Positions 34,657 through 46,620 of a stretch of 64,000 bases of DNA are shown in pieces (the stretch's first letter is position 1; each line of letters starts with the position of its first letter). The stretch spans positions 137,770,858 through 137,834,857 of the forward strand of contig CM065812.1 in NCBI GenBank assembly GCA_033398695.1, given 5' to 3'. The stretch is from Orobanche coerulescens (taxonomy: Eukaryota; Streptophyta; Magnoliopsida; Lamiales; Orobanchaceae). Below the pieces are notes generated by a model. The model was not told where the DNA came from, made no database searches, and worked only from the letters and a program-made list of their open reading frames with translations. The position numbers and the translations under genes were made by a program.

Positions 34657-35165
34657 ATTAGCGCACGCCAATAATCACGAGTAGCGCACGCTATTGTCCT
34701 GGTCTAGCGCACGCTAGAGGAAAAAGATAACGCACGCTAGTACAGACCAGATCAGAAGGAATCTATGTGTGGACCCGGTCACTTTCGGCGCATGTGCCGA
34801 CAAGGTCAACGGATGTTTGTTGTGAACTATTAGCGCATGCTAATGTATATTTATAGCGCACGCTAATCAGATCGGTCAATAGGGAATCTTGGCTTTATTG
34901 GTTGCTTTCGGCATGTGGGTCACAAGCATCTTTGTGGTAGGTGTAGACTGTAGCAAGTCAACTAGTATTAGCGCACGCTAAATGTAAGGATTTGCGTACG
35001 CTAGACAGTGTAAGTTACGTACGCTAATGCATGGGCATTACGTACGTAAGCACATGTACGAAGCCTGACAGTAGCCTCTGGACTGCGATAGCGTACGCTA
35101 ACAAAGTCAATTAGCGCACGCTAAGGCTGTTGCGCACGCTAAACATGAGATGTTAGCGCACGTTA
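34657..35165. repeat. Palindrome array, TAGCGCACGCTA type (5' LTR C)
   Basis: About 14 copies, mostly TAGCGCACGCTA, with GCGTACGC and TTACGTACGTAA variants in the middle (34990-35050). Spacers are unique, 10-60 bp. Located 231-739 bp from the LTR start and ending just before the TATA run. Confidence 0.9.
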
Positions 35166-35172
35166 ATAATAT

Positions 35173-35193
35173 ACAGTATATATATATATATAT
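35173..35193 (+). promoter_or_regulatory. TATA run, probable core promoter of LTR C
   Basis: An alternating TA stretch lies directly after the palindrome array, followed about 50 bp later by GAGAGAGAGAG-rich sequence. The 3' LTR copy is shorter (41123-41131), so the length varies between copies. Confidence 0.5.
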
Positions 35194-36077
35194 GTAGTTG
35201 GGCATTATCCTTCATTTCGTCCATTCCTTCCTTGCAACCGAGAGAGAGAGTTTTGAGAGAGAAGTTGGAGATTCCAAACACTAAGAGATGATGATTTTTA
35301 ACAAAGATTAAGCTGAGGAACATGGATTAAAGTCTTGTTCTTGAAATTATTGATGATTCTTGGAATGAAGTTGATTGTTCTCCTTCATGGTTCGTCTATA
35401 CAAGGTAATAGTTCTTCACTCTTTGGATTTCATTTGGATTGATTATTGATGTTCTTGAGTTGATAATTATCATGTATTCGAGTTGATGAACATGATAACG
35501 AGTTGGATTACCAAACTAAGTTAGTGTTGTTATCAATATATGAGTATTGATATGTTTCGTATGGTTTTGAATGGAATTCAAGAGATATGTTGATGTAATT
35601 CCCTTCTTCAATTCGGATTTTTGATGTTTTGTCGTTGGTTACTTCGTATGGTAACGATTATGGTGGTGCTATTGTGATTCTTGAAGTTATATGAATTGTA
35701 TGTTGAAGAACATGATGAATAAGGATTTTTTAGATGTTAGAACACATCGGATTATGTCATTTTATGGATCATGAACGTGAATTCGGATAATTCGTGTTCT
35801 TAAAGAACTATTGAATTATATATGTCATGATTGTTATGAATAAGAACAGGAAATTGGAAAGGTTACGGATGACTTTGGAATATGATTATTCATGATAATA
35901 ACCGGTAAATTGTTATATGAATTTACCAAATATGAACAATAAGGAACCTTGTTGATTCGTGTTTAAAGATAAAAGTTGGAATCGAATATGTTATGAAATC
36001 CTAAATATCGAGATGAGTTGATCATTGAGATGATGGAAGTGTTAGACGATGCTTGGAATGCATGCCACTGTACAGCA

Positions 36078-36165
36078 TTAGCGCACGCTAAGCTTACTAG
36101 CTAGCGCACGCTAACGGAAGCAACTTAGCGCACACTACGTTATGCGTTTAACGTGCGCTAAGTAG
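36078..36165. repeat. Second, small TAGCGCACGCTA cluster in LTR C
   Basis: Four sites (ATTAGCGCACGCTAAG, CTAGCGCACGCTAA, TTAGCGCACACTA, TTAACGTGCGCTAAG) within 90 bp, 1.65 kb into the LTR and downstream of the putative TATA box. Repeated in the 3' LTR at 42022-42110. Confidence 0.85.
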
Positions 36166-38098
36166 GCAGACAATGCAGTATTTTCGTGTTGTGGTTGTGA
36201 ATTTGTACTGGTTTGAGTTGGATTGTTCAGACTTATGTTTAACCGAGATGTCTTAGAACCGTTGGGTTTGTGGATTGGTTATATCGGTTATTGATTGTTA
36301 CCGGATTGTTGTTTATTGATTACTGCCATAGGTTTTGGTAAGTGATCGGTGATTAGAACCATGCCTTGCGGTCGTATTCGAGAATGTTCGTAGATCGCAT
36401 TGATCAGGGTCGAGGGACTTATAGATGATGGCAATGGATTTGATAACGACCTCATCGGTATCGAGGCAAGTTATTACTTGCTCAATTATAATATTTAATG
36501 AATGGTTTCAGTTTCATTTCGTTTATAATGCATATAGCGATGATTATTATTGTGAACTCTGGGTATTTGGATCGTATATCGTTCTTCCGATTCTGGGAGG
36601 TAAATCATAATGTATATGTTTTATCTCGGTTATTGGTATGTTCGGGTATCGAGGTTATGTTGTGATAAAGACGAGGATATGAGTATCTATAGTTCATTGT
36701 ACGTTTGGATCGCCGAGCATTGAGGATAATTGCCGGTGATGATTTGACATCGAGATTGCTCCTGAAGGACTCGGGACAAGTATCTTATTTTGATTCGGTT
36801 TAGTGTTAATGATGTTGATCATGCAGGTTGTCATTCATGTTGCTGAGCATGAAGTCGACCTAGTTGTTGCATCATGTGTCGTTCATGTTTTGATTCATAT
36901 GTTGTTCATGTTGATGAACATTTTGAATTGCATATGTGTATGCATAATTGTGTTGTTTGTGTTGTGTTTATCCGATGGGATCGTGTGATCTATGCTGAGG
37001 GCGCTGGATCATTGGATTACCAGTGTCGTGTTGATGGAATCATGTGGATTCGCATCGTTGGTTTTATATGTGTTGTTGTATGTATATTATTGGTTATCCA
37101 CCTCGTGTTGATCTTGTAGGATCATCTTGGGATCTATGCTGAGGGCGCTAGATCATGGGATTGCCATTGAGTATACATTGTTATTCTTTTTGAGCATATT
37201 GACGTTGTCACATGAGTATGCATTTGTAGGTCTTGTGTTAGGACCGTATGTTGCTTTGATCTGATCTCGGATTAGACTGACATGATTGTCATGAGATTAT
37301 GCATCTTGAGGTATGTTTTGTATTCCTTTGGTAATTGTCTTTAGTGGACAATCGATTATTGTGTCGAGATGTGATGATGTCACCCGATGGATTGGGATTG
37401 GACTAAGTTCGTAGATTTCGTAACAGTGATTTATGATGATGCTTTGAGAACCTTGGGGTTCCGTTTGAGATACAGTACAGATGATTGGTTATGGGCTTAT
37501 CATGTTATTGAGGATACGAGATGTGAACTTTGGTAAAGTTATGACAATAAGATTACTTTGGTCGTATTCTTATTTTTGTATTCTCATTGGTATGTAATTA
37601 TTGATGTGATGTGATTGACATCATTGTTGGATATTACGGCTGACCCCATCGTGGGCTTTCTTTTTAGGTTCTTGGATTTTCGAGCTTGTAGCGGTCGTGG
37701 AGAGATGAGCTTCCCGGAGGATACTGACTAGGGCATGGATCTGTGTATTGAGTTCCTGATCAGTTGTTGTATTCTGCTGCTAGAGTACTTTTAACTATTG
37801 ACTTTTCCGCTGCGTGAGTATTTTGAAACGATCTTTCATTTCTGGTAACTTGAGTTACTTTAGAAATCGTTTTATGAACTATTGAGTTTCGGCCGTTTGG
37901 CCTCGCCCTTTTTAAAACGAGATTTTACGACGGTTTTGCTAAAAATATTTTATATAGTCTTCTAATGTTTTAAAGATAGTACCGTCGTTGGCCTCTTGGG
38001 CATTTGTAAATGTTTGCGAAAATTTCTTTTAGCCTTGTGGGTTCCATTTCGGAGCCCACGACGCTGTAATATTTCCGATTAAATCTGGGGGTGTTACA

Positions 38099-40371
38099 GA
38101 ATATGGTATCGGAGCTTAGGTTATGAAAACCTAGGCAGTCGGGTCGAATTGGGTCGTGCTTTTGTCATGTCATTCAAGTTGTCGATTGACAAATACTAGA
38201 GCCGTGAGTTTTTGCTGTTCACTCGGGCTTATGGGTTATGTGATTTACCAGTGTAGTATTGGGGTTGTTGTAAACTTTTCCAAATGGTGTTAACGTGTTT
38301 CTTCGGATAGATCCGTCTTGTGTTCTCGAGTTGAACTGAGTTTGCAAAATGTGTGTTTTGAAAATATCTGTGTCGAGTATTTTCTAGAGTCGAGACATGT
38401 GCCAGTATCACGGGGAATCGTCGACTTCACGATCTGTAAGTATTTGGATTTTTGAATTTCATTGAGAATTATTGTCGTTCTAAGTTGACATGCATTGAGA
38501 TTCAGCAGGATATTATACATCACAGTATGAGGTGACAGAATTGGGACAGATTGATGATTTGAGAAACTATGATTTTGGAAATCAGTATATCAGTTAGATT
38601 TCGTAACGGAATTGTGCATTTGGGAGAAATGTTGTGCATGGTTGAGAAGAACATATAGTCATGTTAGTTCATTTTGTGACATATGGAACTGTTTTCGAGC
38701 ATTTGAAAATGATACTTTTAAAAATGAATGTTTTACGAATGTTTTACGAAAAATGATTTTTGGGCCGAGACCCAATTGATTTTGAAATAGATTTATAACT
38801 CAGGACTTGAGGTCCAGAAGGGTTTTCTACTTTTTAAACTTCTTGTAATGCGGAACAAGATACAGGCTGAGACCCTAATGTTTCAAAAGGCTTTTTTTTG
38901 TTGTCTAAAACTCCCGAGATTTGTAAAACACTTTACCAATCATTTACCTATGTTATTTCCGCCTTTCGAGGTTTGGTTTTCTTGTTCAAATGAAACTTCT
39001 CGGGAAGTCTTTTGCTGTGTTGATTTGTTTCAATGTTTTGTCATAGCATATTTGAGGTAGTCCAGGATGGGTTAATGGTTGACATTGCGAGTCATAGATG
39101 GAAAAGGAGTTTTTGGGTCGGAGTTTATATATTGAGATTTTGGAACTCTATCGTGTGGTTTTCCGATGGAATATCAGTGGATATTGGTGACGAGCCAAAT
39201 TGGTATACAGGAGTATGGATATGGTCAATCATTTGCATAATTTCATTCTATTTAATCATGCGTATTCGAAAAGAATTATTAGCGAATACTTGGCATTAGC
39301 AAGCCAATTTAACTTTTCGAAAATTGATTTTGTGGTCTTGCCAAAATTTATGTTTTGAGTTTTGAAATTTTTTAAAGAACTCTTGAAAATCTGTCTTCTT
39401 GAAAGACTATATGATTTCAAACTGGTTTTGAAAGTATGATTGATGTACATACGCATTTGGTGCATAGTGCATATCATGGTGAAGTTGTGAGTGTGACTCG
39501 CGAACGGGTCATGACATTCCTATGGTATGATGAATAGAGATCCGAACTTTGGTATGGTATTTTGGTTATCCAGAGATGATAGGTTGGTCGATCAGATAAG
39601 AGAAATATGATACGTGTTGTAGATCCATGCACAGGATGTAATTTTGGAACCTTGGATTTCGTGAAATCGGGACTTATGTGCTATGTGATTTCATTGGTAT
39701 GGTAGTAGTGTGATTTTTTTTTACCATAATGATTTTTGAAGGATTTCTTTGTAAGTGTAGGTTTGGGGATGGTAATCCCATGCTGGTTGTTTGAGTAATG
39801 ATTGGTCGTTCCCAGTCCATGTATGATTGGATATGTTCGACGGATTGTGATTGGTTGTTCATATGCCGAGGGGTATGTTCACCAACAGGATATGTTTATT
39901 GAGATCCACCGTATGTGATTGGTGTGTCGTTTTGAGAATCTTATTCGTTCGTATATCGGTTTCGATGGTTCTGTGTTATTCGTGTTGGAGTTTACCGTGT
40001 GAAGGTATTCTCGATTTACGTTGATCGTTCGTTGGTAATATTGGAGTTTATCATGATGATGATATTCTCGGATGTGTTTTGACCTTTGGATTGGTCGTAT
40101 TAGAGTTTATCATGTCGATGATATATTTGGTTGGGACTTATGGAATTGTTATTGTAAGCGTGTTGAGGCTTTACAGTGAAGTCACTTGCTAGTATCTCAG
40201 GAGATCGTCGACTTGGCGCATATGTGAGTATGCTATATTGGTTATTCAGTAATGATGATGATTGATCGTTGTCGTAATGGTTTTGGGATATTTTGGTTGA
40301 ACGGTATATTTGTTTGTTTTTATGACGGATTGCAAGTTTCCAGGCCGAAACTTATTTTAAGTGGTGTAGAA
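38099..40371 (+). other. Element C interior, non-coding
   Basis: Begins GAATATGGTATCGGAGCTTA (primer site at 38104-38115) and shares its first ~50 bp with the interior start of element B. It ends in the polypurine-type stretch TTTTAAGTGGTGTAGAA before the 3' LTR. No gag or pol similarity was seen on either strand. The longest open frames (for example 39033-39299) are under 90 codons and unremarkable. Confidence 0.8.
38104..38115 (+). other. Primer binding site of element C
   Basis: TGGTATCGGAGC, five bases after the 5' LTR end. Initiator-Met tRNA type. Confidence 0.85.
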
Positions 40372-40601
40372 TGTAATATCCGAAATTTCTACTACTGTTG
40401 TTTGATATTATTTTATCCGCGTTATATTGTACAGCGTGGAATCTTTACAGTATGGATAAAATAAATAAAGGACTGAGATGTCAGTATCGGTATAATTGTC
40501 ATACTTGGTCGACAATTGTATTAGAGGATATAGTGCGTCATGTATACGTATGCAGTATGTCGAGACGGACGAGAAAAGTTGGAAATGGCTAAGTGTAACA
40601 T

Positions 40602-41110
40602 TATTAGTGCACGCTAATAATCACGAGTAGCGCACGCTATTGTCCTGGTCTAGCGCACGCTAGAGGAAAAAGATAACGCACGCTAGTACAGACCAGATCA
40701 GAAGGAATCTATGTGTGGACCCGATCACTTTCGGCGCATGTGCCGACAAGGTCAACGGATGTTTGTTGTGAACTATTAGCGCATGCTAATGTATATTTAT
40801 AGCGCACGCTAATCAGATCGGTCAATAGGGAATCTTGGCTTTATTGGTTGCTTTCGGCATGTGGGTCACAAGCATCTTCGTGGTAGGTGTAGACTGTAGC
40901 AAGTCAACTGGTATTAGCGCATGCTAAATGTAAGGACTTGCGTACGCTAGACAGTGTAAGTTACGTACGCTAATGCATGGGCATTACGTACGTAAGCACA
41001 TGTACGAAGCCTGACAGTAGCCTCTGGACTGCGATAGCGCAAGCTAACAAAGTCAGTTAGTGCACGTTAAGGCTGTTGCGCACGCTAAACATGAGATGTT
41101 AGTGCACGTT
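40602..41110. repeat. Palindrome array, TAGCGCACGCTA type (3' LTR C)
   Basis: Copy of the array at 34657-35165. Several sites have decayed by C-to-T or G-to-A type changes (TAGTGCACGCTAA, TAGCGCATGCTAA), as expected of methylated CG/CHG sites. Confidence 0.88.
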
Positions 41111-42904
41111 AATAATATACAGTATATATATGTGTAGTTGGGCATTATCCTTTATTTCGTCCATTCCTTCATTGCAACCGAGAGAGAGAGAGAGTTTTGA
41201 GAGAGAAGTTGGAGATTCGAAACACTGAGAGATGATGATCTTTAACAAAGATTAAGCTGAGGAACATGGATTAAAATCTTGTTCTTGAAATTATTGATGA
41301 TTCTTGGAATGAAGTTGATTGTTCTCCTTCATGGTTCGTCTATACAAGGAAATAGTTCTTCACTCTTTGGATTTCGTTTAGATTGATTATTGATGTTCTT
41401 GAGTTGATAATTATCATGTATTCGAGTTGATGAACATGATAACGAGTTGGATTACCAAACTAAGTTAGTGTTGTTATCAATATATGAGTGTTGATATGTT
41501 TCGTATGGTTTTGGATGGAATTCAAGAGATATGTTGATGTAATTCCCTTCTTCAATTCGGATTTTTGATGTTTTGTCGTTGGTTACTTCGTATGATAACG
41601 ATTATGGTGGTGCTATTGCGATTCTTGAAGTTATATGAATTGTATGTCGAAGAACATGATGAATAAGGATTTTTTAGATGTTAGAACACATCGGATTATG
41701 TCATTTTATGGATCATGAACATGAATTCGGATAATTCGTGTTCTTGAAGAACTATTGAATTATATATGTCATGACTGTTATGAATAAGAACTGGAAATTG
41801 GAAAGGTTATGGATGACTTTGGAATATGATTATTCATGATAATAACCGGTAAATTGTTCTATGAATTTACCAAATATGAACAAGAAGGAACCTTGTTGAT
41901 TCGTGTTTAAAGATAAAAGTTGGAATCGAATATGTTATGAAATCCTAAATTTCGAGATGAGTTGATCATTGAGATGATGGAAGTGTTAGACAATGCTTGG
42001 AATGCATGCCACTGTACAGCATTAGCGCACGCTAAGCTTACTAGCTAGCGCACGCTAATGGGAGCAACTTAGCGCACACTACGTTATGCGTTTAACGTGC
42101 GCTAAGTAGGCAGACAGTGCAGTATTTTCGTGTTGTGTTTGTGAATTTGTACTAGTTTGAGTTGGATTGTTCAGACTTATGTTTAACCGAGATGTCGTAG
42201 AACCGTTGGGTTTGTGGATTGGTTATATCGGTTATTGATTGTTACCGGATTGTTGTTTATTGATTATTGCCATATGTTGTGGTAAGTGATTGGTGATTAG
42301 AACCATGCCTTGCGGTCGTATTCGAGAATGTTCGTAGATCGCATTGATCAGGGTCGAGGGACTTGTAGATGACGGCAATGGATTTGATAACGACCTCATC
42401 GGTATCGAGGCAAGTTATTACTTGCTCAGTTATAATATTTAATGAATGGTTTCAGTTTCATTTCGTTTATAATGCATATAACGATGATTATTATTGTGAA
42501 CTCTGGGGATTTGGATCGTATATCGTTCTTCTGATTCTGGGAGGTAAATCATAATGTATATGCTTTATCTCGGTTATTGGTATGTTCGGGTATCGAGGTT
42601 ATGTTGCGATAAAGACGAGGATATGAGTATCTATAGTTCATTATACGTTTGGATCGCCGAGAATTGAGGATAATTGCCGGTGATGATTTGACATCGAGAT
42701 TGCTCCTGAAGGACTCGGGACAAGTATCTTATTTTGATTCGGTTTAGTGTTAATGATGTTGATCATGCAGGTTGTCATTCATGTTGCTGAGCATGAAGTC
42801 GACCTAGTTGTTTCATCATAGTGTCGTTCATGTTTTGATTCATATGTTGTTCATGTTGATGAACATTTTGAATTGCATATGTGTATGCATAATTGTGTTG
42901 TTTG

Positions 42905-43235
42905 TGTTGTGTTGATCCGATGGGATCGTGTGATCTATGCTGAGGGCGCTGGATCAGATGTCCACCTCGTGTTGGTCCGACGGGATCATCTTGGGAGCTA
43001 TGCTGAGGGCGCTGGATCATTGGATGGATTTTTCCACCTCGTGTTGGTCCGACGGGATCATCTTGGGATCTATGCTGAGGGCGCTGGATCATTGGATTAC
43101 CCAGTTTCGTGTTGATGGAATCATGTGGATTCGCATCGTTCGTTTTATATCTGTTGTTGTATGTATATTATTGGTTATCCACCTCGTGTTGATCTTGTAG
43201 GATCATCTTGGAATCTATGCTGAGGGCGCTAGATC
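42905..43235. repeat. ~70-bp tandem repeat in LTR C, expanded in the 3' copy
   Basis: Units carry GATCTATGCTGAGGGCGCTG and CCACCTCGTGTTGGTCCGAC. The 5' LTR has fewer units (36960-37150). The open frame reading QRPQHRSQDDPVGPTRGG on the minus strand is a by-product of this repeat. Confidence 0.85.
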
Positions 43236-44185
43236 ATGGGATTGCCATTGAGTATATATTGTTATTCTTTTTGAGCATATTGACGTTGTCACATGAGTAT
43301 GCATTTGTAGGTCTTGTGTTAGGACCGTGTTCATATGTTGCTTTGATCTGATCTCGGATTAGACTGACATGATTGTCAAGAGATTGTGCATCTTGAGGTA
43401 TGTTCTGTATTCCTTTGGTAATTGTCTTTAGTGGACAATCGATTATTGTGTCGAGATGTGATGATGTCACCCGATGGATTGGGATTGGACTAAGTTAGTA
43501 GATTTCGTAATAGTGATTTATTATGATGCTTTGAGAACCTTGGGGTTCCGTTTGAGATACAGTATAGATGATTGGTTATGGGCTTATCATGTTATTGAGG
43601 ATACGAGATGTGAACTTTGGTAAAGTTATGACGATAAGATTACTTTGGTCGTATTCTTATTTTTGTATTCTCATTGGTATGTAATTATTGATGTGATGTG
43701 ATTGACATCATTGTTGGATATTATGGCTGACCCCGTCGTGGGCTTTCTTTTTAGGTTCTTGGATTTTCGAGCTTGTAGCGGTCGTGGAGAGATGAGCTTC
43801 CCGGAGGATACTGGCTAGGGCATGGATCTGTGTATTGAGTTCCTGATCAGTTGTTGTATTCTGCTGCTAGAGTACTTTTAACAATTGACTTTTCCGATGC
43901 GTGAGTATTTTGAAACGATCTTTCGTTTCTGGTAACTTGAGTTACTTTGGAAATCGTTTTCTGAACTATTGAGTTTCGGCCGTTTGGCCTCGCCCTTTTT
44001 AAAACGAGATTTTACGACGGTTTTGCTAAACAAATTTTATATAGTCTTCTAATGTTTTAAAGATAGTACCGTCGTTGGCCTCTTGGGCATTTGTAAATGT
44101 TTGCGAAAATTTCTTTTATCCTTGTGGGTTCCATTTCGGAGCCCACGACGCTGTAATATTTCCGGTTAAATCTGGGGGTGTTACA

Positions 44186-44777
44186 TCCAGTAGCCGCCAT
44201 AAGGATGAAAAACGAGTGCAAAATGAGGTCTGACCGAAGCCCAGGCCTATATTTGCCGACAGCCTTACGGCCGTAACCGGCAGCTCCTTACGTCCGTAAC
44301 CCGGTCAACGCGCATTAGCGTACGCAATGGCCGAAGACTTGCATACGCAACGATCACACCTTATGGCCATAATCGGCATAGCCTTACGGCCGTAACCGAG
44401 CATCCCAGGCCACTGAATGAAATCTGCCGAATCCTTACGGACGTAACCGGCCAGCGCCTAGCAGTCGTAACAAGCCTTACGACCGTAACCATATAAGCCT
44501 TACGTCCATAACCGAGTGTCCCAGGCCCAGGTGTACGGAAGTCTTACGGCCGTAACTCGATCCAGCCCACACTCGACCATCCGGATCGATATTCGATGAC
44601 ATCTTGATCATGCGAACGCACCGACTATGATCCAAAACAATAACAAACATGCTATGAAACTCAACGTATCACAATACCAGCATGTGATTCCAACGACGCG
44701 GACGACAACAGTCCGTTCGACCGAAGAAAATTCAACGAAACCAGAATGAACAACGAAACCAGATCTCGGGTATTACA
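44186..44777 (-). mobile_element. Element B 3' LTR, proximal part (U3)
   Basis: The minus strand begins TGTAATACCCGAGATCTGG at 44777, preceded by the polypurine stretch TTTTAAGAGTGGTAGAA. It contains the TTACGGCCGTAA array and a TATA-like site (GGCAAATATAGG, 44257-44246). Confidence 0.85.
44258..44556. repeat. Palindrome array, TTACGGCCGTAA type (LTR B)
   Basis: About 11 sites: CTTACGGCCGTAAC, TTACGTCCGTAA, TTATGGCCATAA, TTACGGACGTAA, TTACGACCGTAA and similar, plus one TTAGCGTACGCAA of the C type. They lie about 220-520 bp from the LTR 5' end. Most changes keep the outer TTAC/GTAA arms. Confidence 0.9.
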
Positions 44778-45640
44778 TTCTACCACTCTTAAAAGAAGTT
44801 TCGTCCTCGTAACTTGAAACATAGAATGAACAACGTAAAACAAACTCAGACAACACACGATATCCGTTGCCGACAACCCGCGATGACTCATATGCACCAC
44901 GCAGCTGTTAGTTACCATCCAAATCGCTACACCAGAACAAAAACAATACACAACGAGAAAAAATCAATACGATTGACCTAACCAAAAATACATCAATCAA
45001 AACGCGAGCTAGCCGCTGAACAAATACGAATTCCACAGCCCAAGGGTTGGAAGATCGAAAACGAGACTAATTTCCCGAACTTAAGGAAATTATGAAAGAG
45101 TTTGAACGCTCAACAATCACGAAATGAGATCAACAAAAACCGAACAATCAAACGATCGAACCACAATGATCGAGACAACAACAATCGAACAATCATGTTT
45201 GAATCACGATGAACAATAAAATTCAAACAACAACTCCTAAGTTCACATCTCGACTCGAGACAATATATGATCCGGTGAAAACAACAAGATGTGGATTCAC
45301 ATAAGATCCACCGGAAATGGAATAGCAATTGAAAAGTCACAACGACAAACGGGTAGTTCCGAAACAATACCACACTCATTCTATCAACAAAAGCAAGAGA
45401 TAGGACAAGTTCAGAAAATGTCAACGAACATAAACGAGTCGACAGAGTCGAAAATACAGAATTTCAAAATCCGATCCACTTCGGATGAAAGAAGTTTTTT
45501 TCCGAAATTTGAAACAACAAAGTAAGGAAATAACATAACATACAACTGATAGACCACGCCCCTCAGGGACTCCTCGGAGTCGGTCCTGATATCAGTGCTC
45601 AAGTCCATGCCTTGGAAGGCTCGGTGACCAACTCGAAAAA

Positions 45641-46620
45641 CTAAACCCGGTGTCCCTCGAGCCCGCACTTGTAACACGTTACTGGCGGAGAAGGACAATG
45701 TGCACGAACATATCCCAACACATTGCAGTTAAAAGACCTCCTGGCTTTACCAGGAGGCAAAGCAGACGACTTGGAACTCTCAGTCCCGCGTATCGAGCGA
45801 TGGAGCTTCACAGCGGAAAGACTAGGACGTTGCAAACTAGAAACACCAACTCCTGCACTGTCCATAAGGTCATCGGACTTCCTCTGCTTCTTTGACTCGG
45901 GGACCCATTCCGACGATAACGAAGATAGTTCAAGGGCTAAGGCTCGATCTTGATAATATCTCAACGAAGTGCAAGTGAATCCCGACATATACAAGCGAAT
46001 CTACGACTTCATCCATCTGTCAAAGTGAAGGATCCTCTCTTCCTCGGTCCTCACCCGATCTCCCACATAATTGAGTTGTTTGCTATAGTCGATGATAGCC
46101 TGCGACACCGATATATCTTGCGGTTCTGCCAAATAAAATTCACGAATTCTGTTCTCTCTAATCGGTATTGGACAGAACTTAGCTTCCATAAATGCTTGGA
46201 ACTCCGCCCACGTGACAACACGATCACGAGGTTTAACAGCTTTCCACCAATTAGCGGCATCTTTCTCAATATTGTACTGAGTAATAGGTACTTTCCGCTC
46301 TTCAGGACAATCGACAACCTCGAATATCTTTCCCAACTGGAAAATCCAACCATCCCAGCCCAACGCATCCGCAACACCGGCGAATTGAGGGGGATTCATA
46401 CGAATTACCTCGCGAAGCCATTGATTTACACCGTCGCTCTGGGTTGCGTCAGTGTTGCGTTGAACCGCCTGGGTCAAATGAGTCATCTGTGTTGCTACTT
46501 GCTGCAGTATAGTAGCAACACCAATACCAATATCATTCCCGGCAACATTCCCTCGATTCCGCATCTGATCCCCGTGGTCATCGGCACACGGTTACGACCA
46601 CGACCTCTGCCCCTTGGCAT
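45641..46620 (-). pseudogene. Gypsy gag pseudogene of element B
   Basis: Probable start at 46620 (MPRGRGRGRNR, a usual basic gag N-terminus), then a frameshift near 46565. The long frame 46564-46004 contains the retrotransposon gag core: NPPQFAGVADALGWDGWIFQ, then DAANWWKAV and TWAEFQAFMEAKF. A stop at 46003-46001 precedes the same-frame continuation with YYQDRALALELSS and a CCHC pair (CNVLGYVRAHCPS, CYKCGLEGHRV), ended by a second stop. It would encode the particle protein if intact. No protease or pol follows; at least one frameshift and one internal stop make it non-functional. The 252-codon plus-strand frame 45950-46708 is its shadow. Confidence 0.85.

Larger units (their letters stand above)
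34426..38098 (+). mobile_element. Element C 5' LTR (3,673 bp)
   Basis: Runs from TGTAATATCCG to GGGGGTGTTACA. The order is upstream palindrome array (34657-35165), TATA run (35173), GA-rich leader (35243), then about 2.9 kb of R/U5-like sequence with a second small palindrome cluster (36078-36165). Open frames inside it are short and without similarity. Confidence 0.9.
34426..44185 (+). mobile_element. Element C: non-coding LTR element with oversized LTRs (LARD-like)
   Basis: 9,760 bp flanked by the perfect 5-bp TSD TCCAG (34421-34425, 44186-44190). The uninterrupted site exists at 59637 in the other LTR B. LTRs are 3,673 and 3,814 bp, the interior only 2,273 bp. Ends are TGTAATATCCGAAATTTC...GGGGGTGTTACA. 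It has a primer site and a polypurine tract but no recognisable protein domain on either strand. LTR copies differ mainly by single bases and one tandem-repeat expansion, so this is a relatively recent insertion. It fits the large-retrotransposon-derivative class by lack of coding, although the LTR-to-interior ratio is unusual. Confidence 0.9.
40372..44185 (+). mobile_element. Element C 3' LTR (3,814 bp)
   Basis: Same order of parts as the 5' LTR. It is longer by about 140 bp, chiefly because extra units of a repeat with ATCTATGCTGAGGGCGCTGG are present at 42958-43095. The palindrome array is at 40602-41110. Confidence 0.9.

Noticed and set aside
34657..35165. Regularly interspersed palindromic repeats resembling a CRISPR array
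   Set aside because: Repeats are only 12-14 bp, spacing is irregular, copies are degenerate, no cas genes exist and the context is a plant LTR retrotransposon.
42775..43092. Minus-strand frame with a repeated QRPQHRSQDDPVGPTRGG-type unit
   Set aside because: The periodic protein is produced by the tandem repeat in LTR C; it is not conserved as an open frame in the other LTR.
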